A DNA stretch of 64,000 nt from Neomegalonema sp. (GTDB lineage: Bacteria; Pseudomonadota; Alphaproteobacteria; Rhodobacterales; Rhodobacteraceae): assembly GCA_022760435.1 (NCBI GenBank), contig JALEFY010000005.1, forward strand, positions 1-64,000, read 5' to 3'. Below are positions 19,897 to 29,617 of this stretch, piece after piece. The notes under the pieces are model-generated. The model worked only from the letters and a program-made list of their open reading frames with translations. It had not been told where the DNA came from and did not search any database. The translations under genes were made by a program, and so were the position numbers. How positions within the stretch are numbered: the stretch's first letter is position 1; the number at the start of each line of letters is the position of its first letter.

Positions 19897-20100
19897 ATGA
19901 CAAGCCTTCTGCTCATTCTCATCCCGATCGTCCTGGTCGCGGTGGTGTTCGTTGTCGGGCGAGGCCTGTTCAGCTTCACGCAAGAGGGCGAAGAGCATCG
20001 TCGCCGCTCGAACCGCATGATGCAGTGGCGGCTCGTCCTGCAGGCGCTGGCTGTGGTGCTGATCCTGATCGCAACTGTGGTGATCGGCAGCGGGCGCTAG
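19897..20100 (+). CDS. HIG1-domain twin transmembrane protein
   Basis: This 67-residue protein has two hydrophobic helices (about 3-22 and 45-64) joined by a charged loop with the HIG1-like sequence EEHRRRSNRMMQWRLVLQAL. Mitochondrial HIG1 proteins act with respiratory supercomplexes; bacterial ones are poorly known. It lies 74 bp before the cobalamin adenosyltransferase gene, a common alphaproteobacterial pairing, which supports the call. Confidence 0.85.
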   Translation: MTSLLLILIPIVLVAVVFVVGRGLFSFTQEGEEHRRRSNRMMQWRLVLQALAVVLILIATVVIGSGR

Positions 20101-20174
20101 GGCTGGGTAGCCAGAGCCAGGCCGCCTGAGTTCGGCGGCTTTGGGAAGTTAAACGCACGAAACGGGAAGCCGGG

Positions 20175-20771
20175 ATGGTCGTACTCAATAAAATCTACAC
20201 GCGAACGGGCGATCAGGGACAGACGGCACTCGCCAATGGCAGCCGCGTCCCCAAACATGCCCTGCGGGTTGAGGCCTATGGAAGCGTGGATGAGACCAAT
20301 GCCACGATCGGCCTCGCTCGGCTCCATGCGCAAGGCGCGGCGGGCTCGGACCGCGCCGCCGAGATCGATGCCGGGCTCGGGCGTATTCAAAACGATCTGT
20401 TTGATCTGGGCGCCGATCTGGCCAGACCGGACCGCGATAAGGACGATGAGGCGCCGTACCCGGTGCTGCGCATGGTGGCAGAGCAGGTCTCCCGGCTTGA
20501 GGCCGAGATCGACGGCATGAATGCGCGGCTCGAGCCGCTACGATCCTTCACCTTGCCCGGCGGCTCCCCCCTCGCCGCGCATCTGCACCTGTGCCGCACG
20601 GTCAGCCGCCGCGCAGAACGGATCGCCACTGCGCTGGCGGAGCAGGACGACGTCAATCCGGACGCGATCCGCTATCTAAACCGGCTCAGCGATTGGTTCT
20701 TCGTCGCTTCGCGCGTCGCCAATGACGATGGCGCGAAGGACGTGCTTTGGGTTCCGGGAGCCAACCGGTAG
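20175..20771 (+). CDS. Cob(I)yrinic acid a,c-diamide / cob(I)alamin adenosyltransferase (PduO type)
   Basis: This is a 198-residue enzyme that transfers adenosyl from ATP to cob(I)alamin. It is a PduO-type five-helix bundle: KIYTRTGDQGQTAL near the N-terminus, VEAYGSVDETNATIG, then FTLPGGSPLAAHLHLCRTVSRRAER with the conserved Arg residues, and YLNRLSDWFFVASR. The product adenosylcobalamin would serve mutases. The MeaB chaperone gene about 1 kb downstream fits methylmalonyl-CoA mutase as client. Confidence 0.95.
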   Translation: MVVLNKIYTRTGDQGQTALANGSRVPKHALRVEAYGSVDETNATIGLARLHAQGAAGSDRAAEIDAGLGRIQNDLFDLGADLARPDRDKDDEAPYPVLRMVAEQVSRLEAEIDGMNARLEPLRSFTLPGGSPLAAHLHLCRTVSRRAERIATALAEQDDVNPDAIRYLNRLSDWFFVASRVANDDGAKDVLWVPGANR

Positions 20772-20821
20772 CCGGTCGGCTCGATACCCCAGCGCGCCGC
20801 CAGCAGGCTTTTGGCCTGCGC

Positions 20822-21631
20822 TCAGCGCAGAACCGCGATGGCGGTGCCGAAATCGGTATCGCCCCAGATGCGGCTTGCATGCGCCGATCCGTCTTGCTGC
20901 ACCTCAAAGCGGATGTAGAAGTCAAACTCGGTCCGCTTGCGCATCGTCTTCGGCCGATACCCAGCAACGCGCCTGAAAACGCCATTGCATTCAATACGAT
21001 GCCCATCCTTGTCTCGCACCTCATCGCGAATGGAGACGAAATCGACATCATAGCGGCGGCGCCCGTCAAAGATCTTCAGCGAGCGGTTGCAAATATCCTC
21101 GACCCCCTTGGGCAGAAAGGCGGCAATGGCGGCGCTGACCGGATCCAGCGTCCCGATTTGTTTGGTCGGGTCGATCTCATAGCTCTTCTTGCGGAAGGGC
21201 GGGTCAGCCTGCACCGAGGACGGGGCGCTGCCGGAAAAGGCAACGGTGACATCCTGATGCTTTTCCTTGGTGCGCGATTTCAGCTCGAATACGGCGGGCA
21301 AAAATTCATCGACGCCCAAACGCGAACCATCGGCGCTGGTGATCACTTCCATGTCGTAGAACCAGCCGACCACCCCTGAGGTGCGCAGCTTGGACATGAC
21401 CTTGTAGTGCTCCTGATCGACCCGAGCCTCGAGCTCCGCTTCGCCCACAGACAGGCCGCCGAGGTAAAAATCGTATTTGAGTGCCAAGTCCATCTTGTTG
21501 CTGCTCGACACCGGCGCGGAAAAGGCAATCGCGCCGAAACATAGCAGCCCGACCAGCAAACTGCGCGCAGGGCCCAGCCAGTGCCGCAATGACGCGGTGA
21601 ACTCTTGCACGAGGAGAACGGTTTTTCGCAT
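20822..21631 (-). CDS. DUF3108 domain-containing protein
   Basis: This is a 269-residue exported protein with an N-terminal hydrophobic segment (about residues 24-42, LLVGLLCFGAIAFSAP). The remainder matches the DUF3108 pattern: YDFYLGGLSVGEAELEARVD, a long beta-rich run, then DPVSAAIAAFLP and an acidic/basic C-terminus. Family members look like outer-membrane-associated beta-barrel-like proteins of unknown function. The start at MRKTVLLV is chosen because the longer frame covers the promoter region shared with meaB. Confidence 0.85.
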   Translation of the reverse strand: MRKTVLLVQEFTASLRHWLGPARSLLVGLLCFGAIAFSAPVSSSNKMDLALKYDFYLGGLSVGEAELEARVDQEHYKVMSKLRTSGVVGWFYDMEVITSADGSRLGVDEFLPAVFELKSRTKEKHQDVTVAFSGSAPSSVQADPPFRKKSYEIDPTKQIGTLDPVSAAIAAFLPKGVEDICNRSLKIFDGRRRYDVDFVSIRDEVRDKDGHRIECNGVFRRVAGYRPKTMRKRTEFDFYIRFEVQQDGSAHASRIWGDTDFGTAIAVLR

Positions 21632-21738
21632 CCTGCGACCTTTCAACTGTGGCAATTCGGTTGCGCTATCGTAGTAACGGTAAGTAGGGCGCAACAATGG
21701 CCCATGTCTATTCTCATCATCACGAGAGGTTTCAGCTT

Positions 21739-22797
21739 GTGACTGACTCAGCGATTCCAGCGCCCCCTGTCAATGCCCCGCAAAGCCCCGACCAAGCGAG
21801 CGATGCCATCCGAACATGGGCCGCAAAGATCATGGCAGGCGATCGCAGAGCATTGTCGCGGGCCATCACGCTTGTGGAATCGAGCCGCCCCGATCATCGT
21901 CAGGAAGCATTGCAATTGCTCGCGCATCTGCATCGGATCAGCGACCGGCGGGCCCTGCGCCTTGGGCTGACCGGTACCCCCGGCGTTGGCAAATCCACCT
22001 TTACCGAATGCTTCGGCACCCATTTGACCGGAACGAGCGAACGGGTCGCTGTGCTGGCGGTGGACCCCAGCTCGGCCCGAAGCGGCGGCTCGATCCTGGG
22101 TGACAAGACTCGGATGGAAAAGCTCTCGCGCGACCCGAACGCCTTCATTCGGCCCAGCCCATCCGGCAACGCCCTGGGCGGTGTCGCGCGCCGCACGCGT
22201 GAATGTATCGCCCTGTGCGAAGCCGCCGGTTATTCGGTCATCATCGTTGAGACCGTTGGCGTTGGCCAATCCGAAACCATGGTCGCCGACATGACCGACA
22301 TCTTCGTCTTGCTGCTGGCCCCGGCCGGGGGCGACGAATTGCAGGGGGTCAAGCGCGGCGTGATGGAAATGGCCGACTTCATCGTGGTGAACAAGGCCGA
22401 TGGCGACCTGAAATCGGCGGCAATGCGGACCGTTGCTGATTACTCCGGCGCACTTGGACTGCTGCGCAAGCGCGATCAGGACCCAGAGAACGTCCCCGCT
22501 GTCATGCCACTCTCGGCCGCAACCGGCATGGGCGTCGACGATCTGTGGAAGCGCTTGCGTGCCCTCGACGCTTGGCGTTCGGAAAATGGCTGGTCGAGCC
22601 AGAAGCGGCGGGACCAGGCAACCCGGGCGATGCATCGCGAGATCGAGCGCCGCATTCTCGATACCTTTGAAGGCATGCCCGAGACGAAACAGACCCTTTG
22701 CACACTTGACCGCGCGGTACGCGAAGGCGCCCTCAGTCCCGATGAAGCCGCTGACCGGGCTCTGGCGGTCTTTCTGGAGACGCTCAAGGGCGCATAG
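21739..22797 (+). CDS. meaB: Methylmalonyl-CoA mutase-associated GTPase MeaB
   Basis: MeaB (ArgK) is a G3E-type GTPase that protects methylmalonyl-CoA mutase and gates adenosylcobalamin loading. Motifs are GTPGVGKST (P-loop), [28 protein letters not shown] and VNKADGD. GTG 21739 has GAGAGG 9 bases upstream; ATG 21697 in the same frame would add 14 residues, and the choice is uncertain. The product is 352 residues. A strong hairpin terminator follows. The mutase itself is not in the window. Confidence 0.95.
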   Translation: MTDSAIPAPPVNAPQSPDQASDAIRTWAAKIMAGDRRALSRAITLVESSRPDHRQEALQLLAHLHRISDRRALRLGLTGTPGVGKSTFTECFGTHLTGTSERVAVLAVDPSSARSGGSILGDKTRMEKLSRDPNAFIRPSPSGNALGGVARRTRECIALCEAAGYSVIIVETVGVGQSETMVADMTDIFVLLLAPAGGDELQGVKRGVMEMADFIVVNKADGDLKSAAMRTVADYSGALGLLRKRDQDPENVPAVMPLSAATGMGVDDLWKRLRALDAWRSENGWSSQKRRDQATRAMHREIERRILDTFEGMPETKQTLCTLDRAVREGALSPDEAADRALAVFLETLKGA

Positions 22798-22862
22798 GCT
22801 GCTCCCTTCAGCAACGAACCCCTTGATCTGAAGATCCGATCCACGTAAAGGGATCTGGAAGT

Positions 22863-22898
22863 GCCGCTGTTCGGCTGAACAGCGGCGCATTTGTTTTT
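22863..22898 (+). terminator. Hairpin terminator after meaB
   Basis: A perfect 10-bp stem GCCGCTGTTC/GAACAGCGGC around GGCT is followed, after GCA, by TTTGTTTTT. Confidence 0.75.
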
Positions 22899-22977
22899 GG
22901 CCTGTACGCAATCGCGGCTCATCCCCTTGCCGTCTGCCGGAAGGCCTCACCAATTGATCGTGAGAAAGGGACGCCCG

Positions 22978-23265
22978 ATGGCCCGCCGCTGTGAACTGAC
23001 TGGCAAGACCGTTCAAACTGGCAACAATGTCAGCCACTCCAATATCAAGACCCGTCGGCGTTTTCTGCCCAATCTCAATCAGGTTCACCTGATGAGCGAC
23101 AAGCTGGGCCGCTCCTTCCGGTTCCGCATCGCCGCCAGCGCCTTGCGCACCGTTGATCACTGCGGCGGCCTGGATGCCTATCTGCTCAAGGCGCGCGATG
23201 AGCGCCTTTCGGATCGCGCCTTGAAGGTTAAGCGCGAACTCCAAAAGTCGGCGGCGGAGGCTTAA
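22978..23265 (+). CDS. rpmB: 50S ribosomal protein L28
   Basis: This 95-residue large-subunit protein starts [20 protein letters not shown] and continues [15 protein letters not shown]. It has the longer C-terminus usual in alphaproteobacteria ([16 protein letters not shown]). ATG 22978 follows GAAAGGGA. It stands alone between the meaB terminator and a convergent sirtuin gene. Confidence 0.97.
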   Translation: MARRCELTGKTVQTGNNVSHSNIKTRRRFLPNLNQVHLMSDKLGRSFRFRIAASALRTVDHCGGLDAYLLKARDERLSDRALKVKRELQKSAAEA

Positions 23266-23280
23266 GGCCCAAACCACCCT

Positions 23281-23325
23281 TGTCGGGGTAGGGCGACCGA
23301 ACTCTCGTTTCGGCCAGCCCCGACA
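23281..23325. terminator. Possible bidirectional hairpin between rpmB and sirtuin gene
   Basis: TGTCGGGGT (23281-23289) pairs with GCCCCGACA (23317-23325), with further pairing inside (GACCGAA against TTCGG). It lies between convergent genes but has no T-tract on either side. Confidence 0.4.
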
Positions 23326-23329
23326 CCCC

Positions 23330-24019
23330 CTATATCTGAGCAAGCATGGCATCGACCCACCTCGGGACGATCTCGGAAGCGCGCCCCTCCTCACAGACAT
23401 CAAAAAGCGACGAGCTCTTTTCCAGATTGAGCTCAGTTGTATGAGCGCCGCGGGCCTTGACTTCGGCGACGAAGCCCGCCGCGGGATAGACCTGACCGCT
23501 GGTCCCGATGGAGATGAAATGGGTTGCGCGATCCAGATGATCTGCGATCTCCTCCATATGGTAGGGAACCTCCCCGAACCACACTACATCAGGGCGCAAA
23601 GAACCGATCTGGCCACATTGTGGGCATCGACTGCGCACGCTTGCATCGTCGTCCCAGTCAAAACGACTGTCGCAATGCGTGCACCAGACGCGGCGCAATT
23701 GACCGTGCATGTGAAGAACGCGCTGTGAACCGGCACGTTCGTGCAAGTCATCGACATTCTGGGTGACGATGATCATTCGATCGGCAAGAGCTTCCTCAAG
23801 CCGACGGAGCGCCCTATGCCCCTCATGCGGCACCGCCTGCAAAAGATCGGACCGCCGCTGATTATAAAAATCATGCACGAGATCAGGGTTGGCCGCAAAC
23901 CCCTGCGGCGTTGCGACCTCTTCAAGCGAGAACCGAGTCCAAAGCCCGGCCTTGTCGCGAAAGGTCCCCAAACCCGATTCAGCCGATATCCCGGCTCCAG
24001 TCAGTATCACAAGGTGCAT
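23330..24019 (-). CDS. cobB: NAD-dependent protein deacylase (sirtuin, CobB-like)
   Basis: This 229-residue sirtuin removes acyl groups from lysines using NAD+. Motifs are GAGISAESGLGTFRD, TQNVDDLHERAGS, the catalytic His in LHMHGQLRR, a zinc ribbon with CTHC and CPQC, and WFGEVPY. FYNQRR contains the Tyr-x-x-Arg pair that in CobB and SIRT5 binds succinyl and malonyl groups, so it probably desuccinylates. The start at MHLVILTGAG gives the usual length; the longer frame adds 16 residues. Confidence 0.95.
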   Translation of the reverse strand: MHLVILTGAGISAESGLGTFRDKAGLWTRFSLEEVATPQGFAANPDLVHDFYNQRRSDLLQAVPHEGHRALRRLEEALADRMIIVTQNVDDLHERAGSQRVLHMHGQLRRVWCTHCDSRFDWDDDASVRSRCPQCGQIGSLRPDVVWFGEVPYHMEEIADHLDRATHFISIGTSGQVYPAAGFVAEVKARGAHTTELNLEKSSSLFDVCEEGRASEIVPRWVDAMLAQI

Positions 24020-24155
24020 CGCTTTTCCCTCCCTCGACCGTTCTACCCGATTCGGAACAAAAAGCAAATTACAAAAACATTAATAAAACATCTTGCTTTG
24101 TTCCGTCAAATCAGGTTATGAGAACAAACATCGAAGCTCAATTTCGGAGACCACG

Positions 24156-24476
24156 ATGTTCGATTTCCTGCCACAGACAACCGTTACCACCCGCTCAATG
24201 ATCGTTGTCGACAGCGCGCAGGACTGCGCCCAGGAGCTCAAAACGCTGATCGACAAAAGTACTGTTACCATGGTCGATCGAGATGATCTTGCTTCGCGAT
24301 GGTCCGATTATGTCGTTGCCCGTGCACAGAATTCCGGTGCCCTGATCACCGACGCTCCCATCGACAGTCCCGCCTTTAACGAGATCGAATCCGGCTCTCT
24401 TGATGGCGCTCCGATGCGTGCTGGAATCATGTCGGGTGTGCTCGTGTTCGCGCCAGATCGCTCAGTTCGCGCGTGA
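24156..24476 (+). CDS. Hypothetical protein
   Basis: This is a 106-residue protein starting MFDFLPQTTVTT behind CGGAGA. It has no signal peptide, membrane segment or motif I recognise. An AT-rich upstream region (about 24055-24125) probably holds its promoter and that of the divergent sirtuin gene. It lies 85 bp before lepA. Codon use looks normal for the window, so it is likely real. Confidence 0.65.
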   Translation: MFDFLPQTTVTTRSMIVVDSAQDCAQELKTLIDKSTVTMVDRDDLASRWSDYVVARAQNSGALITDAPIDSPAFNEIESGSLDGAPMRAGIMSGVLVFAPDRSVRA

Positions 24477-24561
24477 CGGTCCGTGCTCTGCTCTGCTATG
24501 CCTGCTCATCGCTTCGTGACTGTGTCACGAAACCAATCTCGATGCCTGATACAAGCAGACC

Positions 24562-26361
24562 ATGACAGATCTCAAGAATATCCGGAACTTTTCGATCGTG
24601 GCTCATATCGACCATGGCAAGTCTACGCTCGCGGATCGTCTCATCCAATCGACCGGAGCGCTTTCCGATCGTGAGATGAAGGCGCAAGTGCTCGATTCCA
24701 TGGAGTTGGAGCGAGAGCGCGGAATTACCATCAAGGCTCAGACGGTTCGACTGGAGTACAAGGCAAAGGACGGAAATACCTACGTCCTCAATTTGATTGA
24801 CACGCCAGGACATGTCGACTTTGCCTATGAGGTGTCGCGCTCGATGCTGGCCGTCGAGGGCTCACTTCTGGTGGTTGATGCGAGCCAGGGTGTTGAAGCC
24901 CAAACCCTGGCCAACGTCTATCAGGCGATTGATGCCAATCACGAAATTGTGCCGGTGCTCAACAAGATCGACCTGCCGGCAGCAGAACCCGAAAGAGTCT
25001 GTCAGCAGATCGAGGACGTCATCGGTATCGACGCGAGTGATGCGGTTCCTATATCGGCCAAGACAGGGCTGGGGATCGATTTGGTTCTTGAGGCCATCGT
25101 GAACCGTCTTCCTGCACCGAGCGGAACCCATGATGCGCCGCTCAAAGCGCTGCTCGTCGATAGTTGGTATGATTCCTATCTCGGTGTGGTCGTTCTGGTG
25201 CGCATCATGGACGGCACGTTGCGAAAGGGCCAAAAGATCAAGATGATGTCGACCGGCGCGGTCTATCCAGTTGAACGCGTTGGCGTCTTTGCGCCGAAGA
25301 TGACTGTGATTGATGAGCTTGGCCCAGGCGAAATCGGCTTCATTACTGCGTCGATCAAGAAGGTCGCGGATACTCGGGTCGGGGATACCGTTACAGATGA
25401 GAAGCGCGAGGCGAGCACGCCGCTTCCCGGCTTTGCGCCCGCACAACCGGTTGTCTTCTGCGGCATTTTCCCGGTTGATAGCGCCGAGTTTGAAGACTTG
25501 CGCGATGCAATGGAGAAGCTGACGCTCAACGATGCGAGCTTCAGTCATGAGATGGAAACATCGGCCGCGCTTGGTTTTGGTTTTCGTTGCGGCTTTTTGG
25601 GCCTGCTCCATCTCGAGATCATTCGCGAACGTTTGGAGCGTGAGTACAAGATCGACCTGATCACCACGGCACCATCGGTGGTCTATCACCTCTACATGAC
25701 CAGTGGTGAGAAAATCGAGATGCACAATCCGGCGGATATGCCGGACCCGGTGAAGATCGATCGGATCGAAGAGCCTTGGATCAAGGCGAATATCATGGTG
25801 CCCGACGACTTTTTGGGTGATGTCCTCAAATTGTGCCAGGAGCGACGCGGGATCCAGATTGATCTGACTTACGCAGGTAGTCGAGCGATGGTGGTTTACA
25901 GATTGCCGCTCAACGAAGTTGTTTTTGACTTTTACGACCGGCTTAAATCAATCACGCGTGGCTATGCCAGCTTCGACTATCAGATCGATAATTACGAAGC
26001 CGGCGATCTTGTTCGCATGGCAATTCTGGTGAATGCCGAGCCCGTGGATGCCTTGGCGGTGATCGTGCACCGCAGCCAGGCTGAAAGGCGCGGTCGTGCG
26101 ATGTGCGAGAAGCTCAAGGAACTGATCCCCCAGCACCTTTTCCAGGTCCCGATCCAGGCAGCGATTGGCGGTCGGATCATCGCGCGCGAGACCGTCCGCG
26201 CAATGCGAAAGGATGTTACCGCCAAATGCTATGGCGGCGATGTGAGCCGGAAGCGCAAGCTGCTCGACAAGCAGAAGGCCGGCAAGAAAAAGATGCGGCA
26301 GTTCGGCAAAGTCGAGATCCCGCAAGAAGCCTTTATCAGCGCGCTGAAGATGGATGATTAA
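24562..26361 (+). CDS. lepA: Elongation factor 4 (LepA)
   Basis: EF4 is a ribosome-associated translational GTPase acting in back-translocation or initiation quality. The 599-residue protein has [19 protein letters not shown] (P-loop, residues about 7-25), [22 protein letters not shown] and LNKIDLPAA. Domains II, III and V follow, then the LepA-specific C-terminus with [26 protein letters not shown]. The length is typical. mepA follows 9 bp later. Confidence 0.97.
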   Translation: MTDLKNIRNFSIVAHIDHGKSTLADRLIQSTGALSDREMKAQVLDSMELERERGITIKAQTVRLEYKAKDGNTYVLNLIDTPGHVDFAYEVSRSMLAVEGSLLVVDASQGVEAQTLANVYQAIDANHEIVPVLNKIDLPAAEPERVCQQIEDVIGIDASDAVPISAKTGLGIDLVLEAIVNRLPAPSGTHDAPLKALLVDSWYDSYLGVVVLVRIMDGTLRKGQKIKMMSTGAVYPVERVGVFAPKMTVIDELGPGEIGFITASIKKVADTRVGDTVTDEKREASTPLPGFAPAQPVVFCGIFPVDSAEFEDLRDAMEKLTLNDASFSHEMETSAALGFGFRCGFLGLLHLEIIRERLEREYKIDLITTAPSVVYHLYMTSGEKIEMHNPADMPDPVKIDRIEEPWIKANIMVPDDFLGDVLKLCQERRGIQIDLTYAGSRAMVVYRLPLNEVVFDFYDRLKSITRGYASFDYQIDNYEAGDLVRMAILVNAEPVDALAVIVHRSQAERRGRAMCEKLKELIPQHLFQVPIQAAIGGRIIARETVRAMRKDVTAKCYGGDVSRKRKLLDKQKAGKKKMRQFGKVEIPQEAFISALKMDD

Positions 26362-26370
26362 GAAGGCTCG

Positions 26371-27255
26371 ATGATGCACCGCCTCTCACCAGCAAGGATC
26401 CTCATTCTTCCTCTCGCTCTCGCAGCGATCTTGCTTGCAAGTGTCTTTGGGGATCGTGCTGGTGCGCAGGAAGCGGCGAAGAATATTTTCTCACAGCTCA
26501 AGCAGCCCCGCGAGGGGCAGAGCGCGTCTTTCGGAACCTATGCGCGTGGCTGCTTGCAGGGGGCGAGGGCACTACCGAGCTCCGGGGAGGGTTGGCAGGC
26601 CATGCGCCCGTCGCGGCAGCGACATTTCGGGCATCCCGACCTTATCGACTTCATTGGATTTCTCTCCCAGCAAGCACAATCGATTGGCTGGCCCGGTCTG
26701 CTGATCGGCGACATGGCGCAGGCGCGGGGCGGCCCGATGAAGGGCGGTCATCGCTCGCACCAAACCGGTCTCGATGTCGATATCTGGATGCGCGCCGCTC
26801 CTGACTACACGCTCTCAGCGATAGAGCGCGAGATGGCATCATCGCTGGACATGGTCGCCGAGGATGGCCGGAGCGTCTCGTCTTTATGGACCGGCGAACA
26901 TGCCGCCCTGCTCAAGAGCGCTGCAAGCGTTCCGAATGTCGCTCGGATCTTTGTCAATCCGGCAATCAAGCGGGCTTTATGCGATGAGACTTCAGGCCGA
27001 CAAGACGTGGAATGGTTGCGCAAGATTCGCCCCTGGTGGGGACACCGGCATCATTTCCATGTGCGCCTGAAATGCCCGGAACACTCTTCATCATGCGAGA
27101 ATCAGGCGCCGCCACCGAGCGGCTCCGGATGCGGTGCAGAGCTCGATTGGTGGTTCACCGCCGATGCGCGGGTCCCCAAAGCCAAATCCGCGGCCAAACC
27201 ATTAATGCTTGACGATCTGCCCGCGCAATGTCGGCGGGTTGCCGAGATTGATTAG
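26371..27255 (+). CDS. mepA: Penicillin-insensitive murein endopeptidase MepA
   Basis: MepA is a periplasmic zinc metallopeptidase (M74) that cleaves D-Ala-mDAP crosslinks in peptidoglycan. The 294-residue precursor has a signal peptide ending near GDRAGAQ. The metal site is seen in MKGGHRSHQTGLDVDIW and WWGHRHHFHVRLKCP. Several cysteines could form disulfides. A purine-rich AAGAAGG precedes the ATG just after lepA. Confidence 0.93.
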   Translation: MMHRLSPARILILPLALAAILLASVFGDRAGAQEAAKNIFSQLKQPREGQSASFGTYARGCLQGARALPSSGEGWQAMRPSRQRHFGHPDLIDFIGFLSQQAQSIGWPGLLIGDMAQARGGPMKGGHRSHQTGLDVDIWMRAAPDYTLSAIEREMASSLDMVAEDGRSVSSLWTGEHAALLKSAASVPNVARIFVNPAIKRALCDETSGRQDVEWLRKIRPWWGHRHHFHVRLKCPEHSSSCENQAPPPSGSGCGAELDWWFTADARVPKAKSAAKPLMLDDLPAQCRRVAEID

Positions 27256-27267
27256 CGAGCGCTTTTT

Positions 27268-28047
27268 CTAGGCTCGCGGGACTCGAGTGAACAGGCGATG
27301 GAAATTGTCGGTTGTGGCCGCAGAAAACGCCTCGATCGTCAAGCCGAAGACCTCCGCGCCAACAGCCGCGGTCTGTGCCGTGTAGGCCGGTTCATTTCGT
27401 TTTCCGCGATAGGGCGGCGGCGCGAGATAGGGGGCATCGGTTTCGACCAGGATCCGATCGAGCGGTGCGCGCGCGAAGATATCGCGGACACCCTGTGACT
27501 TCTTGAAGGTCGCAACCCCTGACATCGAGAGGTAAAAGCCGCAATCCAGCGCCGCGCGGGCAAGGGCCTCGCCGGAGCTGAAACAATGCATTACACAAGA
27601 ATACGCGCCATTACGGTACTCAGAGGTCAGTATCTGGGCCATGTCCTCATCGGCATCACGTGCGTGAATGATTAGCGGCAGACCGGTCTGCCGCGCTGCC
27701 TCGATATGAATAGGCAGGCTTTGCTTTTGAGCCTCTTCGGTCTCGCGCTGATAGTGATAATCGAGCCCAGTCTCCCCGATCCCGACAAATTTCGGATGCT
27801 GCGCGAGCGCGGTCAGAGCTTCGAGCTCGACGATGGGCGCCTCCTGCACATTCAGCGGGTGCACGCCGGCGGCATAATAGACCGGGTCAAAGCGTTCGGC
27901 GATCGCGCGGATCTCCGGCTCGCTGCGCATCCGGGTGCAGATGGTGACCATGCGCCCGACCCCGGCCGCAACCGCGCGAGCAATCACCTCCTCCAGATCA
28001 TCCGCGAAATCGGGAAAGTCGAGATGACAATGGCTGTCCACGAGCAT
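27268..28047 (-). CDS. tatD: TatD family metal-dependent hydrolase
   Basis: This is a 259-residue TIM-barrel metal hydrolase. It starts MLVDSHCHLDF with the H-x-H ligands; further ligands are in GIGETGLDYHY, IHARDADEDM, CVMHCFSSG and ILVETDAPYLAPPPYRG. TatD proteins act as 3'-5' DNA exonucleases or quality-control deoxyribonucleases. The longer frame (28071) adds 8 residues before a family-typical start. It ends convergent to mepA. Confidence 0.94.
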   Translation of the reverse strand: MLVDSHCHLDFPDFADDLEEVIARAVAAGVGRMVTICTRMRSEPEIRAIAERFDPVYYAAGVHPLNVQEAPIVELEALTALAQHPKFVGIGETGLDYHYQRETEEAQKQSLPIHIEAARQTGLPLIIHARDADEDMAQILTSEYRNGAYSCVMHCFSSGEALARAALDCGFYLSMSGVATFKKSQGVRDIFARAPLDRILVETDAPYLAPPPYRGKRNEPAYTAQTAAVGAEVFGLTIEAFSAATTDNFHRLFTRVPRA

Positions 28048-28128
28048 TTGAGACCTTCCTTCTGACGTCATCGCGCGCGCAAAGCCGCGACCATTGCCGG
28101 CAAGATGCGAGACACGCTCTCATTGCAA

Positions 28129-28155
28129 CAGAAAGGGAGCGCCAGGGCGCTCCCT
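28129..28155 (-). terminator. Terminator of the type I secretion operon
   Basis: On the minus strand a 9-10 bp stem AGGGAGCGCC/GGCGCTCCCT is followed by TTCTGTTG. It lies about 30 bp after the hlyD-like stop. Confidence 0.6.
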
Positions 28156-28185
28156 CATCGGTCATTTCACCAACCGGCAGCGTGA

Positions 28186-29544
28186 TCAATCACCCTTCAT
28201 CGCCCGCTCGAAATAGACCATGAACGGCTTGAGGATCAGGCTCATCGGCGTGCGCATATCGGTCTGGATATAGGCCTCGGCTGGCATACCGGGCACAAGC
28301 TCGACACCGAACTTTTCGACAATGCCCTCAAGCTCAGCATCGGAAACCTTGATCTGCACGGTGTAGAACGACATGCCCGTGCGCTCATCAACCTGAGCAT
28401 CCGCGCCGATTGTCGACACATAGCCCCGCACTTCGGGGTTTTTCGCCGAGTCGAGGCCGGAGAATTTCACGATTGCTTCCTGATCCTGCTGCAACGAATC
28501 GCGCGAGGTGGTGCGGATGCGCGCTTCGACAATCAGGTTCTCATTCGAAGGCACGATATACATGAGAGGCTCGGCGGGGGTGACGACGCCGCCCACGGTA
28601 TTGACGGTCAGATCGAGCACCACACCAGATTGCGGCGAGCGGATCTCGGTGCGCGAGAGCGATTCGGCCAGGGCCACGCGGCGTTCGCGCAATTCGGCGA
28701 TCTGCACCGAGATATCGCGCAGCTCGGTGATTGCTTGCTCGCGCCGGGTCGATTCGAGCTCCAGCATGCGTAGCTTGATCTCGGACTGACGGCCCTTCGC
28801 CTGCGCGTTCTGCGCGACCAGCGCACCGCGCTGACCGAGCAGGCGCGATTGTTCGCGTTGCAAGGCCAGGACTTGCGGCTTGGTCGTGCCTCCCTTGGCG
28901 AGAAGGACCAACTTGTCGTCAAGCTCTTCCTTGATGTAGCCGAGCTGCTGATCCATCGCGACGATCTGCGCTTCGGCGCCAGCAATCTCGTCGCTGGTCT
29001 GGGTGATACGGCCGTCAAGCTGCTCGAGCTGACCCTTGAGGGTCTCGCGCCGCGCGTTGAACAGGCTCACCTGCCCCTCCAGAATGCGCCGCGCGCTTGG
29101 ACGCTCACGGGTCCGGGCGGCGAGGTCTTCGCTCGGCACGACCTGCTGGGCGCCGATGCGCTCTGCCTCGAGCCGCGCCTGACGGGCGAGCAATTCATCG
29201 AGCTGCGCGTCGACGATCTCGACATTGGAGGCGATCGCGGTCTTGTCGAGCACCATCAGCACATCGCCCGCCTCGACCCGGTCGCCCTCACGAACGCGGA
29301 TCGCTTCGACGACGCCGCCCTCGAGATGTTGCACCGTGCGGCGCTTGTTCTCGACCTGCAATTCGGCCGGGGCAATGACCGCGCCTGCGAGCTCGGCGAC
29401 GGAACCCCAGACACCGACACCGAAGAACAGGATGGCGACGATGGTCAGGCCGACCAGCATATAGGGACGGGCCGACCAGCGCTTGCTGGTGGGGGCGGCG
29501 CTGGGCTGGCCGCCGCGACGGGCTAGTGCGGGAGGAGTAGCCAT
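28186..29544 (-). CDS. HlyD-family type I secretion periplasmic adaptor
   Basis: This 452-residue membrane-fusion protein bridges an ABC exporter to a TolC-like channel. A cytoplasmic N-terminus of about 30 residues leads into one transmembrane helix (about 32-52). A lipoyl half-motif (EGGVVEAIRVREGDRVEAGDVL), long coiled-coil helices (about 110-290) and the second lipoyl/barrel part (RSPQSGVVLDLTVNTVGGVV) follow. The end with GMPAEAYIQTDMRTPMSLILKP is typical of the PrtE/HlyD group. It lies 73 bp downstream of the ABC gene in the same operon. Confidence 0.95.
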   Translation of the reverse strand: MATPPALARRGGQPSAAPTSKRWSARPYMLVGLTIVAILFFGVGVWGSVAELAGAVIAPAELQVENKRRTVQHLEGGVVEAIRVREGDRVEAGDVLMVLDKTAIASNVEIVDAQLDELLARQARLEAERIGAQQVVPSEDLAARTRERPSARRILEGQVSLFNARRETLKGQLEQLDGRITQTSDEIAGAEAQIVAMDQQLGYIKEELDDKLVLLAKGGTTKPQVLALQREQSRLLGQRGALVAQNAQAKGRQSEIKLRMLELESTRREQAITELRDISVQIAELRERRVALAESLSRTEIRSPQSGVVLDLTVNTVGGVVTPAEPLMYIVPSNENLIVEARIRTTSRDSLQQDQEAIVKFSGLDSAKNPEVRGYVSTIGADAQVDERTGMSFYTVQIKVSDAELEGIVEKFGVELVPGMPAEAYIQTDMRTPMSLILKPFMVYFERAMKGD

Positions 29545-29617
29545 GCTGCGATCTCGCTTTTCAAACGATTTCCGGCCGCGGGGGCTGGATTTTGGAAAGG
29601 GTAGGGGCGCTCGCGAT

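Noticed and set aside
20758-20782. Hairpin over the adenosyltransferase stop codon as a terminator
   Set aside because: The stem has a mismatch and no T-tract follows.
24055-24125. LexA-type operator in the AT-rich spacer by the sirtuin gene
   Set aside because: GTTC and GAAC words occur but not with the GTTC-N7-GTTC spacing of alphaproteobacterial LexA.
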